A DNA stretch of 64,000 bases, from NCBI GenBank assembly GCA_004194705.1, contig SADC01000289.1, forward strand, positions 155,134-219,133. The letters run 5' to 3'. A model generated the notes under the pieces. That model was given only the letters and a program-made list of their open reading frames with translations. It made no database searches and was not told the origin of the DNA. The stretch is from Ditylenchus dipsaci. Its lineage: Eukaryota; Nematoda; Chromadorea; Rhabditida; Anguinidae. The translations under genes and the position numbers were made by a program. Shown piece after piece: positions 46,745 through 57,813 of this stretch. Each line of letters opens with the position of its first letter. Position 1 is the first letter of the stretch.

Positions 46745-46811
46745 CCGGTGCCGAGCGCCGGCCTGGCGCTGTCTCGGGGAAAAACAGCGCCAGGCCGGCG
46801 CTCGGCACCGG
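46745..46811. repeat. Perfect 28-bp GC-rich hairpin
   Basis: CCGGTGCCGAGCGCCGGCCT (then GGCGCTGT) pairs perfectly with ACAGCGCCAGGCCGGCGCTC (then GGCACCGG) across an 11-nt loop. The stem is GC-rich in an AT-rich region. A further GCCGGCGCTGGCCCGGCGCT lies at about 46835. It resembles the ends of the foldback at 4337-5046. Confidence 0.85.
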
Positions 46812-47217
46812 GCCAATGAAAAAATTTGGTCGATGCCGGCGCTGGCCCGGCGCTGTTTTTGAAACGACTATGGCCCCCGCGCTGTTCACAAACTTAAACT
46901 GCCTAATGTTAAAAAAACAATTTTTCTTAATTTTGAGCTAAATTATTTGAATTTTCGTGCTGAAATTTCTGCTAATTTTATTCTCTCTTTTTTTTCTCGA
47001 TCTTTTAGTTTACTACTTTATTAAATATAACCAGGGCATCATATGCCACTGATAAAAAAAAATTACATATTTTTTTTACAAAACCAATATTGATTATATA
47101 TATTCCTTTGATAAACTCCCCACCTTCTAAATACTCCACCTCATATGGACTTATTCATCAGCACAGGACAATAAAATTACCACGAGCTCAAACAATTCTT
47201 TCTTTTAAATTTGGTTA

Positions 47218-47467
47218 CCGTATTCAATCTATTAACTCCCCACCCTTTAATAACTCCCCACCCTCTAATAAGTCTCCACCCTACGGACCTCACATCTCAG
47301 CCTAAAGCAAACATTTTGCAAATTTGTTTTATGCGTTTTCTTAGTTACTACGAGATTACCTAATTCCAGTTTTCAGTTTCCCGAAAATCTCAAAATCGGC
47401 TAAAAAAATTTCCGATTTTTTGGGGTTGAAAAATAACTCTTCATGAGGAGTAATAGAGTGAATACAG
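47218..47467. mobile_element. CCGTATT-family MITE, degenerate
   Basis: Left end TA-CCGTATTCAATCTATTAA followed by CTCCCCACC repeats; right end GAGTAATAGAGTGAATACAG, degenerate relative to AAATACGG. The internal GGGGTTGAAAAATAA matches the CCGTATTT element at 39155-39927 (GGGGGTTGAAAAATAA). Confidence 0.6.
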
Positions 47468-48318
47468 TGAGCACCCAAAAATCGCAAAATCGACCTTGAA
47501 ATTTTTAGTGGTTTGAAAAAAAATTACCATGGAGACTTAATATAAGGAATGAATGCGGTAAGCTGCTTATTGATATAGATAACAAATAATTATTTATCCG
47601 CCCCGAGGCCGCCCCAATATACCGCGAAGTGGTGCAGGGGGCTTGGGGGCCTTTTTTATCTTGATCAAGAAATGCATACAGAGTCTCTTTTTGCAACAGC
47701 CCAGTTGAAGAACATGGTAAGACAGTCAAAATATTCAAACATTTACTTTTCTATCTTCGTCCTGCCATCGAAGTGGTAAGTCGATTTGTCACTGCAACCC
47801 AAAATAGTTTTAGGCTGTAACTGCTTCCCAAGTGCACAAATCTCCTATATAGTATTAGAGATGTTTTGTTTGTCTGTTTGTTTGCGGACAATTGATGTTT
47901 TTGGTTTTTTGTAATGTTTTTGTTCGGTTTATTTGGTCAATTTTTTTAAATTAAAGCTTGGGATCTCAAGAGTAGAATGGTTGTTTTCGATTTTAGTTTT
48001 GAGATTTTTTCGGTTTAATTTTTGGGTTTTAGTGACCAAGTCATCGTCTTTTTCGTTCTGGAGTCGAAATCTCGGAGTTAAATTGGTCGGACAGCCAAGG
48101 TGCGTACTTTATCATGTAGCTCTGAATCTCAGCTTTCATGTAAGAAAAAAATCGGCGAGAAATGAAGAGTTTAGAATGGGGCGTGGTGAAAAGTATGGAG
48201 GTGGTCATTTGGAGGAAATTTGAATTTAGGCTTTTTTGAATTTTTCGTTTTTTGTCTTGAGAGGAAAGTTTTTTATACTGTTTTTGAACCGTTTTTAATT
48301 TGTGTTTATTTTGTCTAC

Positions 48319-48495
48319 AGTCGAGTCTCGATTTAACGTACCCCCTGGGGACCGGCACTAGGGGTACGTTAAATCGAGGGGTACGTTATATCGGGGTAAA
48401 TTTGACGGAGTTTATTATTGGAGGGACCGGCCCTAGGGTACGTTAAATCGAAGGGTACGTTAAATTGGGGTACGTTAAATCGAGACTCGACTGTA
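48319..48495. mobile_element. Mariner-like MITE, CAGTCGAGTCTCGATTTAACG ends
   Basis: TACAGTCGAGTCTCGATTTA at the left is mirrored by TAAATCGAGACTCGACTGTA at the right, with internal inverted repeats of GGTACGTTAAATCGAG. TA flanks both sides. About 175 bp with no coding capacity. Confidence 0.8.
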
Positions 48496-48519
48496 TTAGA
48501 TTTGTTAAGAAGCAAGTAA

Positions 48520-48645
48520 GTCGGATAAGAGAGCGGGTAGGGCTACCTGTAGTGTGGGTAAAGGTACCTGGAGAGCCTGAAGGGTACCATGTAAGGGTAC
48601 CTGCAATAAATTGACCTGCAAGTAAATTCATCTGCAGGTAAATTC
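48520..48645. repeat. Short minisatellite, GGTACCTGGAGAG type
   Basis: Four imperfect copies of a GGGTA-CCTG module (GTAAGGGTACCTGCAATAAA, GGGCTACCTGTAGTGTGGGT) form a small array related to the larger one at 49045-49318. Confidence 0.55.
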
Positions 48646-49044
48646 AATTTTAATGAAAATTTGAATAGAGATTTGTCTTTGTACGAATTATTTTTCTATT
48701 TCAAGCTACAGTCTTTTCTGAATTTATTAATTATACCTCATCCTCTTGAGCAGTTGTCTCTTTTCATTTTTTGAATCCAGACAATTGGATTAGGCTTAAA
48801 TTTTTGGATGAAGATTTCATGCATGTTACAATTTACTTGACTCAAGTATGAGTCATGATCCAGTCTGAGTGCTTCCACAATGGTAAATAGTTGAAGTGCT
48901 TAGACTCGAGTATGTTCATAGTTGAGTCTCACCAATAGAGTAATGAGTCAAGGTGTGTCGGTTAGACCGAGATTTATGATGTAATCTCATTTGACTATAT
49001 CACCTTCTTCCAAATTTTTTTCTTTCAACATTCTTCTAAAATTT

Positions 49045-49318
49045 AAATTGATCTGCAGGAGAGTGTGTAGAGATACCTGGAGAGTGGGTAGGGGTACCTG
49101 GAGAGTGGATAGGGATACCAGGGAGTGGGCAGGGCGCCTGTAGAGTTAGTAGGGATACCTGAAGAGAAGTGGTAGGGGTGCCTGGAGAGTGAGTGAGGGT
49201 ACCTGGAGAGTGGTGAGGGGTGCCTGGAGAGTGAGTGAGGGTACCTGGAGAGTGGTGAGGGTGCCTGGAGAGTGAGTGAGGGTACCTGGAGAGTGGTGAG
49301 GGGTGCCTGGAGAGTTGA
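49045..49318. repeat. Minisatellite, GAGGGTACCTGGAGAGTG unit
   Basis: About twelve units alternate between GTGAGGGTACCTGGAGAGTG and GTGAGGGGTGCCTGGAGAGT, a period of about 21 bp with a higher-order period of about 42 bp in the middle. On the minus strand it translates as repeats of TLTHSPGT in two frames; I treat that as a by-product. Confidence 0.85.
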
Positions 49319-49740
49319 TATGGGTCACTTTCCACATACTTCTTTTTTGGCAAAAACTCTTAACCATGGTAAGATAACAGGGTTCTGGCCGTTCCATGAG
49401 GCTTTTTGTGTACTTTATTAATTTTCTCACACGTATTTGGACTTAATATTTTTCTTTACTTTAGTTTTTAATGTTACAATAAAAGTTAATTTTGGGTCAA
49501 AAAATCAAACTAGTGAAAATCTGAAAATGACCTGGGGGGGGGGGCGTCAACTAAATAAGTACCCATCCCGTGCTTACAGGGGATGGGGAAAGATTCCACG
49601 TGAAATCTCGCAAATTAAAACTCTAAAATATAGAGTTTTTCAACAAACTATTAGGTTTGAATAAAAATATAAGATTTAACCGTTTCAAATCTTCCCAAAA
49701 ATTGGGAGACTCTGTATACAATTCAGTTTTCGTATTTCAG

Positions 49741-50122
49741 TTTCAACTCTCACAAGCAGTCTACAAACCTTGAAGAGATGGTTAACCAGCGTATTTTTAC
49801 AGATGCAGAGCAGAACGCGATCTACGAATTCGGAAAGTAAAATTTTTGGAAAATTAAAACGACTTTATCTAACTTTTTGCAGTCGTAGCACGAATTGGTT
49901 TCAGTTCAAACTGGATAATCCGCGGGCTGCTCACATTGCTGAAGATCTATTGCGAAGAGAGTTAGTCATTTGTTGTTTAAGACTGATAGCCAGTAAAAAC
50001 ATTTTTATAGGTGTGCCCGGTTAAACCGAGAGCGCGGAGCCACCGACGTGATGACTGGCGCCATGGATACAAAGGATCCCGAAGCTCCGCAACCTGATTC
50101 TCCTTCTGACGTGCCCGAGTGA
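49741..50122 (+). CDS. Small spliced gene, unrecognised
   Basis: Three exons fit together in one frame: 49741-49836 (after TATTTCAG), 49883-49960 and 50011-50122 (TGA at 50120-50122). From ATG 49778 the product is about 82 residues: MVNQRIFTDAEQNAIYEFGN, then RSTNWFQFKLDNPRAAHIAE and an acidic/proline-rich C-terminus (TKDPEAPQPDSPSDVPE). The frame is also open upstream of the ATG to the acceptor (FNSHKQSTNLEE), so this may be the 3' end of a longer gene. Both introns are about 50 bp with GT-AG ends, and AATAAA follows at about 50241. I do not recognise the family. It lies between minisatellites and a palindrome and could be another captured gene piece. Confidence 0.5.
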
Positions 50123-50317
50123 ATAAGAAGTGCCAGCAGTGGATGTAAAGTTCTTTTAAAGGCCTTTTATTTGTGGATGCAGAAAACTTTGTGTGAATCG
50201 TACTAACTTCAAGAATGTAAAATTTTGCTTTGTTTCGTTAAATAAATACAGGCTAATCTTTTGTTTCTGCTTTTTTCTCTGTAAAAATCGGTCTTTTGTA
50301 GTACTCATAATTCAGTT

Positions 50318-50580
50318 GCGGTGACACTTTTTTGCGCATCGAATTTTTTGAACACCATCAGGTAGCTTTGCGATTCTAGTTTCTAACGAGATATCAGTTG
50401 TTGCATCATCTCTGAAAAATGTGCCACAAAAAGGTAAAAGTATGCGAGAAATTATTTCTGACTTGCTCCCTACTTTTTGTGGATTATTTTGCGAAGATGA
50501 TGCAACAATTGATACCTCATTAGAAAGAAAAGTCATACGGCTAACTGATGGTGTTAAAACTTTGAAAAAGATGTGAAAAA
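50318..50580. mobile_element. Palindromic MITE, TTTTTTGCGCATCG ends
   Basis: The arms pair from about GAACACCATCAGGTAGCTTT (left) to CGGCTAACTGATGGTGTTAA (right), continuing inward through CTAACGAGATATCAGTTGTT and ACAATTGATACCTCATTAGA. About 260 bp, no coding sequence. Confidence 0.65.
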
Positions 50581-50789
50581 ATTTGGGTAAATTTATGAAA
50601 TACGATTTAAAAATAAAAAAAATAAGAAAAGAGTTTTTCGGCGACAGAAAAGAGAATTTGGCGACAATAAAAAGTTTTGTCCCTAAAAAAATGCTGAAGT
50701 GTGTTACATTTTCCGAATTTCTTTGTCAACAAACCCGATTGGACAAAAAAAAGGTGCCGCTATATCCAGGTTAACTGTTCTTAAAAAAG

Positions 50790-50870
50790 GTACTGACTAC
50801 GACCGGGTACACATTATGACTGGGTAGATTTACGACCGGGTACAATTACGACCGCATTCAACCGGGTAGG
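50790..50870. repeat. Short tandem array, ACGACCGGGTA
   Basis: Five imperfect copies of TACGACCGGGTA (with variants TATGACTGGGTA and TTCAACCGGGTA) lie in about 80 bp. Confidence 0.65.
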
Positions 50871-51356
50871 ATTTTTTAAAAAATCGTAAATCATGTTTTA
50901 ACATCTTCTTAGTGATTCCCACACTTTAGAAACAACAGGAAATTTGTTTTCTGACACTTGGGTGGGTTTTCGGTGGGTTTTTGAGAGAAAAAAGAATTTT
51001 CAGAAATTTGACCTTTTGCCTTGGGGGCCAAGGTAAATCACCTTATATTATGGTATTCTACCCCATTATACCACAGGAGCTGGGCAAAAAGAGTCTATAT
51101 ATGCATTTTTGTTCAAGAGTCTTGCTCGGAATTATGTCTAAGGTAAGTCTGTGCGCGCATCTCTAACTAACCAAGCCCCTGCGCCCCTTTGAGGGGGCAG
51201 GAGCTTGATGGCTTGGAGTTGAGATGAGCACACCCACATAACTTAGACACTAATCACTCGAAAGTGACTCTGGATGCATGAAAAATTATCAGAGTTTTTT
51301 ATGCGGTAGATCCCAGTCAACAAAATGATGTTCGAATACCGTCTTTTTGAAGTATA

Positions 51357-51777
51357 GCCAACTCTCGCTATAATATACACGTATATTATAGCGAGAGTTG
51401 ACTGTATTTTAACCTTCTTTTCTAAATTTTGTTTTCTCATTAAAGATATTTTTACATCGTTTTGTAGCTGAGATGTTTGTCTATCGATTGAGTGGTCAAA
51501 CAACCTAATTGAAAATAATTTTTGAGGAGATCACACCAACTTTACACTGAAAAACCAAGTTGAGCCTCATACCTGGTTTTTTGGTGTAAAGTTGATGTGA
51601 TTTCCTCAAAAATTATTTTCAATTAGGGTGTTTGACCACTCAATTGATAGAGAAAAATCTCAGCTACAAAACGGTGTAAAAACATCTGAGATGAGAAAAA
51701 AAATTAAGAAAAAGGTAAAAATACAGTCAACTCTCGCTATAATATACACGTATATTATAGCGAGAGTTGACTGTATC
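51357..51777. mobile_element. 420-bp palindrome bounded by perfect short palindromes
   Basis: The right boundary, 51721-51776, is a perfect palindrome of two 27-bp arms around AC: ATACAGTCAACTCTCGCTAT continuing to AATATAC. The left boundary (51360-51399) is a near-identical copy with a damaged outer end. The 310 bp between them is itself an inverted repeat (for example TTTGTAGCTGAGATGTTTGT and AATCTCAGCTACAAAACGG). The tips read TA-CAGTC, as in mariner-like MITEs. Confidence 0.8.
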
Positions 51778-51949
51778 TAAGTACCTTTTGGAAATTTTCG
51801 ACTTACATGGTAACCTCGCGAACTTGTTTTTCACTCGTAAATATAGAGTTTTGTCTCATTGAATAACCAGTACTTTCAATTTAATTTGTTGAGATCTCGT
51901 GCCCATAGGCCAAAAAGTTAGGATGAGAAGGCTAGTAAAATATTGAAAA

Positions 51950-52235
51950 ACTGCAGGGGGACCAAGGCATTTTTGAATTCCAAAAGGGCTTTCTGGGTCA
52001 CAGGTTCAAATACCATTGGATGCACACCTTGTTTTTTTACTTTAATTTTTAAATTTCCCCTGCTCTAATAATTTGGTTAGATAGCTAAGAGACTAATGAT
52101 CATTTTAACACCCAAACTTCCGAATAAAAGTGGGTAGAAATAGGATGTGCACCCAGCAGTATTTGAACCTGTGATTTAGTTATAAAGCCCTATGTGGTTT
52201 TTCAATTCTTTACTAGCCTTCTCATACCAACTTTA
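51950..52235. repeat. Foldback of tRNA-like segments
   Basis: On the plus strand GGGTCACAGGTTCAAATACC is followed by ATTGGATGCACACC. About 130 bp later GGATGTGCACCCAGCAGTAT and TTGAACCTGTGATTTAG mirror it, and the outer parts (ATTGAAAAACTGCAGGGGG with TTTTTCAATTCTTTACTAG) also pair. CAGGTTCAAATACC is B-box-like. No full tRNA fold is seen. Confidence 0.6.
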
Positions 52236-53038
52236 TACAGAACGTCCTACCAAATTTGGTTTTTTTAAGTTTATTTAAATATTTTTCATTAATTTATCGT
52301 ATAAGCTTTACTCATTCAGAAATTATTTATTAACAAATAAAATCAAATATTTGCCCCGTAGTCGTAAGACTGTGAAACACTGGTTATAAAAGATGCAAAA
52401 AGTTTGCTGGAAGGATACTGCGAAGATATACTCATCTCATTGTGAACCACATATTGGAGAACATAGCTGGATAATAGTAATGGCAGAAATATTAAAAAAG
52501 ACAAGCAGGAATTTTAAACTGCAAGATAGTTCTTTCAAATATATAGCTCGGGTTTCGTAAAAAAAAGTAAAAGACCATTGACGGCTACGGCCACAAGTTT
52601 CGTATGTTTAAATTGGCGAGGGGACCGCTTTTTTAATCCGAAAATGCACAAAAGATTTTTTTTATAAATTTTTTAATCACTCCATAGTTCAAGAAAATTA
52701 TTTCGTGCATTTACGGAGTGAAAAAGCTGTCACTGCTAAGCTGTCTCCCAAATCTCAAGGGTCTCTTAAAAAATGATAATTGCTGTAAAATGAGTGAAAT
52801 CAATGTTGTTAAAAGTGCGTTTTGAAAATTTAAAGCTGGGACTAGCAAATTTTTTTTGTAAAATTTTCGAACCTTATCGGCCACGAGCATGCCTTTTACA
52901 AAGACATGCTCGTCGCCGATGGGAATATTTCAAAAGGGGAGTACCAGGTCAATTCAAACAAGAATTATTTTTAAATGCAAATTTTTTTGAGTACCTAACC
53001 ACAATAAATCAAAAAACTACCACCAATCATAAAAAAGC

Positions 53039-53106
53039 CTCGGTAGCTCAGTGGAAAAGCAACGGACGTTGATGAAAATTAGAACGCCAGTTCGATGCTC
53101 ATTGTA
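53039..53106 (+). repeat. tRNA-like SINE head or tRNA pseudogene
   Basis: CCTCGGTAGCTCAGTGGAAA is a good A-box region (TAGCTCAGTGG). About 35 nt later, CAGTTCGATGC is a weak B-box. The 3' part (CTCATTG) does not pair with the 5' GCCTCGG, so the acceptor stem is missing and a functional tRNA is unlikely. A related degenerate copy lies near 44100-44152. Confidence 0.5.
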
Positions 53107-53646
53107 AAAATAATTTTTCCTCAACTTTAACAAATTAGTTCTCGTTTGAATCAACTTGGTACCCGCCTTACCAAATACTCCCATCTGCGGCGAACACGCA
53201 CCTTAAATAGTAATTTCTGTTTCGGTTTTTAGAAATAATATGGCATTAACTGCAAAAGTACCTTAAAAATTATTCAAATTTGCGGTCAACTTAGATGAAA
53301 GCTTATATGCTATATGTTTTCAAAAGGGTTTTTTTTTGTTAAAAACAATATTTCAAAAAGTGTTTTTAAACTTTAGCAAGTTTCAGTATGTTTAAATGTC
53401 GCTGAATTTTTTTTCATAAAAACTATTTAATATTCAGGATTAGAAATGAACCAAAAGGATTATATAGAACATAAGCCAGCGAAAATTTTTTTCCGGCAGC
53501 GAAAAAATCGTCATTGAAATGATTTAAAAAGGATGTGTGTGCAATTTCGGCTTATCACTTATTTGTCATTGAAGTGGAATACTTGAAAAATTCAGTAATT
53601 TGGTTTTTTGACTTGGCTGGTAGATCAAAATCCATTTTTTTAGAAA

Positions 53647-56600
53647 ATGGCTGCTAACAATTCTTGTGAGAATGTGACAAGAAATAATGCACATCAAGGA
53701 GGTCGGTATTTCGCAAATTTTTCCATAAATTAATTTTTTTTTAGCGTTTTGGTCATGGCACTCTGTTCGCCTTCAAATGGCTTTTTTGCTATCATTTTCA
53801 ATGACTGTACATGGCTTGATGCGTGGAAACTTGAGCATGGTTAGTTTAAACGAGTTCAGCATGGTGGGTTAACATAAAAACTTTCGGTGCTACTAGCAAA
53901 TATCCATCCTCACTTAACAATTTGATCTACTTAAAATCGCTGTACTCACCCTTTTGCAGCAAAAAATTTAGGCTTAGCCCTCAGGCTTAGGGTAGGTCAG
54001 CGTATAAAGGTTGTGACCAGGGTGGTATCCTCCCAACCAGCTGAGCTGAACTCAGCCATCAGCCGGCTGAGGCTGATGGCTGAGTTCAGTTTTTAAAGCC
54101 CCCAAAAGTCATTTTACCTACACCTTTTTCGACTTTTATAGTATTTTTACAAGGAAATAAGATATTTCAGGGAGGGGGCTAAAGTACGGTTAGCCCCCTG
54201 GATACGTGCCTGACCCTAGTTGTGGCTAATAAATATCTTACGCAGTTTTCTGGGTCTGACATTAATATTTGGGTACTTTTTACATAAGTTTAAATAGTGA
54301 AAATCATTGGGGGATCGCTAGTAAAGTCAAACTACCTTCAAATCAAACTTACTGTGGAATTTCTAATACTTTTCAAGACAACAAACATTTGAAAAATCAG
54401 TATCAATTTTGACAAATTTGAAAAGCACATTTGTATGCAAATGGAACATGTTGGGCGTAAACCCGATCTCAGAATTTGTTTTCGATTTTGAATAAAAATA
54501 GTTTCGACAGAGATGATCTCACAAAATGCAGAACGTAACGTCCCGTATCTATTTGTAGTGAAAAGTAAATTTTTTAGGCTTTGGTGTGCATGATTCCTCC
54601 ACTAGCGTCCAATAAAAGTCAACCATTGGACGTGGTTGCAGACCATATTGTGAGTCTGTTCAGGTATATTTGAAAATTAAAGTTACTAAAAAATTAATGG
54701 TTTCGAAAGATTTGGAAAACGCTTTTTTAAATTTTTTATCAGATTATTATCTGATATCATCTTCCAAGCCTGTCCAAAATTGAACCTTATTTCTAGGCCC
54801 GAGCAGCGAATTGGAGCTCAGTACATTAAATGCTGCTAATAATGCACCTTAGTTTTTTATCTTTGATTTTTTATGTGAATAATCGCAAAGAGTGCTGTCG
54901 AAAAAACAGTCCTACTAGAAGATCAAAGTTATTATAATAGGTATAGGACAGATTTTTTAAATGACTTTTTGATTTAAGACAGACCTGCAAGTATACTGGG
55001 ATGCCAGTTCTATCAGTTTTATGCACGCTGCTTTCTACGCCGGTACTTTCTTCGCTGTTCTCATTGCTCATAAAGGCTCCCAAATGGTGGGTGCCAAGGA
55101 TATAATCTCATACAGGTACTTTTTATAGCTAACAAACATGTTCAACACTATTAATTTAGTGTATTGACCATTTTTGTTTGTACCTGGGCTGTGCCCTTTG
55201 TTGTATATTTCTTGCCTCACTATTTATTTACCTCCGCCATTCGCTTCTTTATGGGATTTGCTCAAGGCTAGATAAACCCTTTTTGGAATTTGCTTGAAAA
55301 ATTCAATTGCTTAGTTAGGTTTCTTCATTCCATGTGCCTCATTAATGATTGCCAAATGGTATGCGGAGTCAGAGAAAAGCACTGCTATGGCTATATTTAC
55401 AACTGGTAACCAGCTAGGACTGTCTCTAGCTATGTTTCTGACTGCTGAATTGTGTAAAGTGCCGTTTCTGGGAGGATGGCCTACCTCTTTTTTTCTATAT
55501 GGTTAGTTCTTTTTAACAAACTTATAACCATCGAGGATCCATTTAGGTTTGATTGGTGCTGTGTTCCTGTGTGTTTGGTGCCCTTTGGCAGCTGATAAAC
55601 CAAGAGACTCCAAGCGAATCACAGCTGTTGAACTAGCTCATATAGAGGGTGTTGGAGTCAAAAGACTGGCTATTTCGGTCATTTCAAAGACACCTTACAA
55701 GCAGGTAGACTGTGGCTTTTGATTGTGTTTTTTCTTAGTAAAAGTTTAAAACTTAAAATTATTTTGAGAGGGCTACATTTTTTGAATTTTTCATAGTTTT
55801 TTTCTGTCGTATTTTACGTTCTTTAAAAAAAGTTTATAATTATGGCTGATTATCTATAACATTACTGGTAGTGCTGGCAGGGCACGATTTTGAAAATGAT
55901 ATAAATTGGTCCTTATGGGCTAGCTAAGTCTAAAACTTATAAAAAGGATTTTTTATTGGCTTTATTTTTTGACTTTAAATTGCTAATAGGTTCTCAAAAA
56001 TGATTTGCAGATATTGCTGTCCCCGGTAGTTTTGTCGCTAAATTTGTGCGGTTTCTGCCAGTCATTTGTGTTAGTGTCTATGATCTCATACCTGCCTGAG
56101 TTCAATAAAGCCGTGCTCGGTCTTCAACTTTCTGCTAATGGAAAGGTTGTTGAAATTAGGAAAACATTTCGAATTGACAAATAAAATTTAGTGGTCTTCT
56201 TTGCCATTCGCCATCCAAGTGTTTTCCAAAGTTTTGTTTGCCTTTATTGCTGACTCGATGAAAACTAGAGGATTCAGTGTCAATTCAGTCACTAAGCTTT
56301 TCAATGGAATTGGTGGGAATTTTGTAAATTTCATCTGCAAGTAAATTGAGAATCACTTTATTTCTTACGACACTGTGATTTGGTGCTTAAAATGGCTGAG
56401 CTTATCGTCAATAAAACATGACTTTTTGAAAGAAATATTAAAATGCAGAAAAATCAAAATGTTTAAAAGTAGGATCTCCAAACAAAACACCAAATACTCA
56501 TTTTCATTATTATATGTTTACAGCAAGGAACGTAACCGTACCTTTTAAAAAGATTTGTACTTTTTTGGGGGGCCCAAAATCTATTTTTGAAGTCTTTGGT

Positions 56601-57573
56601 CAAAAAAAAATTTTTGCTCATAAAACAATAAGCACTGGATAAAATGGCACTTTTTGACGAAAAATGACCAAATTGTACTTTTTGGCCAACTGTACTTTTT
56701 TCGAAATTTTGAGTTACTTACCCTGGTTTACAGTCAAATTTCGATATGTGTGAATCACTAATAAGTTTAAAACTATGGTATGCTCTGGTAGGGTCTATAT
56801 TTCTAATTTAAGCTTGCTTTGGATGTGGGTTTTGTATGCTGATGGTGAGTATAAGTTCTGATGGCTCGGTGATTCTTACATTTTTGTGTCTTGGCTTATC
56901 GCTTACTTCCGGTTATGTGGCTGGATATTACACAAGGTTGTTTTGACTCTAAAAAACTTTTTTTAGCCTATGATTTTATTTAATTTAGTATTGTGTGTGT
57001 AGCACCAACTTACACAGCAGCTATTTCCGCTTACAATCAAGTATTTAGTCAGTTTGCCAGTATAATTGCTCCTATTATCATTGGGCATGTCACACAGAAG
57101 GTTGATTTTACTAACATTAACCTAACTTTGATTTTATTAAATATTTTAAGTTACTGAAATAGTACTGAAAGAAAAAAAAACCAGAGCAATTTCGCATATT
57201 TTAGAATAAAAACTAATATCTATTCTAGTCAGACATCAATGCTTGGAGTTTGGTCTTCCAAATTTTAGTGGTGATTCTTCTAGTCAGTGGACTAACTTTT
57301 CAGTTGTTTGGATCAGGTATGAAATATACATTTAGCTGCTTAAAAAACTTTTGCTGTTAAGCCAATATACAGCCTTGGGCTCAACTAGGCCTGACTTCTT
57401 TCCCACCTAATTCTTCAAACCATATGACGCCAACAGACAAGCAATTGGATGTTTCAGAAGAACAAAAACTACTTAGTGATCAAGGAAATCTTGTAAATCA
57501 ACAAGAAATGAACACAGTGCTGTTACTAGACGAAGAAGTAGAAAATAGCAAATCAGATTCTTGTCGTACATGA
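53647..57573 (+). CDS. SLC17-like MFS transporter, copy 2 (intact)
   Basis: Thirteen exons: 53647-53701, 53745-53839, 54578-54649, 54979-55115, 55160-55266, 55319-55501, 55547-55704, 56011-56145, 56192-56312, 56813-56936, 56989-57100, 57229-57316, 57362-57573. Together they give 1599 nt and 532 residues with every junction in phase. The protein has a short N-terminus, TM1 near LQMAFLLSFSMTVHGLMRGN, a luminal loop, then the SLC17-style block FFIPCASLMIAKWYAESEKS with FTTGNQLGLSLAMFLTAEL, an RITAVELAHIEGVG cytosolic loop, and six further TM segments. The acidic C-terminus carries a dileucine-like run (LLLDEEVE). Members of this family move organic anions or phosphate; the substrate is unknown here. 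Intron 5 has a GC donor (CAAG|GCTAGA). It converges with the LRR gene, stops about 850 bp apart. Sequence after the stop (GATGTCTATATGTCTGGTGC) still resembles the C-terminal codons of copy 1. Confidence 0.85.
54046..54089. repeat. Perfect 19-bp hairpin in SLC17 copy 2 intron 2
   Basis: CTGAACTCAGCCATCAGCC pairs perfectly with GGCTGATGGCTGAGTTCAG across the 6-nt loop GGCTGA. It lies in the intron between exons 2 and 3. Confidence 0.85.
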
Positions 57574-57677
57574 GAAAAGTGATGTCTATATGTCTGGTGC
57601 AGAGCAACAGTTAAAATTACCATTTTCATTGTGTTAGGCTATTGTTTAAGAAAAAAATGACAGCTTTTTGCTTATTA

Positions 57678-57813
57678 CCGTATTTACTCTATGAATCTCC
57701 CCGGGGATCATTTTTCAACCCCTGAAAAATCTTGGAATTGAAAATCAAAAATAGCTAAAAAAAACTCTGAAAATCCTAGTCAAAAACGAGGGGGTTTATT
57801 AGAGGAAATACGG
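57678..57813. mobile_element. Complete CCGTATTT-family MITE, 136 bp
   Basis: TA-CCGTATTTACTCTATGAAT at the left and GGTTTATTAGAGGAAATACGG-TA at the right, about 105 bp after the SLC17 copy 2 stop codon. The interior (CTGAAAAATCTTGGAATTG, GAAAATCCTAGTCAAAAAC) matches the truncated copy at 9051-9180. These two copies lie inside or beside the two paralogous transporters but at different positions (intron 7 of copy 1; downstream of copy 2), so they are independent insertions. Confidence 0.8.

Larger units (their letters stand above)
46474..47850. mobile_element. Second copy of element A, interrupted
   Basis: The left arm matches 31850-32520 without the TTA-flanked insertion: CAGTTACAAATTTTGCATTT, AACTATTTTGACCTTTGTAA, then ACCAGATAGCTTAGGACC ending near 46735. 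The right arm is represented only by a fragment near 47800-47850 (AGTTTTAGGCTGTAACTGCT, AAGTGCACAAATC). Between them lie a GC-rich hairpin (46745-46811), AT-rich sequence and a CCGTATTC-type MITE. Confidence 0.6.

Noticed and set aside
49036..49430. Minus-strand frames with repeated THSPGT peptides
   Set aside because: They are translations of a minisatellite in two frames at once, with no start or splice support.
53039..53106. Functional tRNA gene
   Set aside because: The A-box is good but the 3' end does not pair with the 5' acceptor strand and the B-box is weak.
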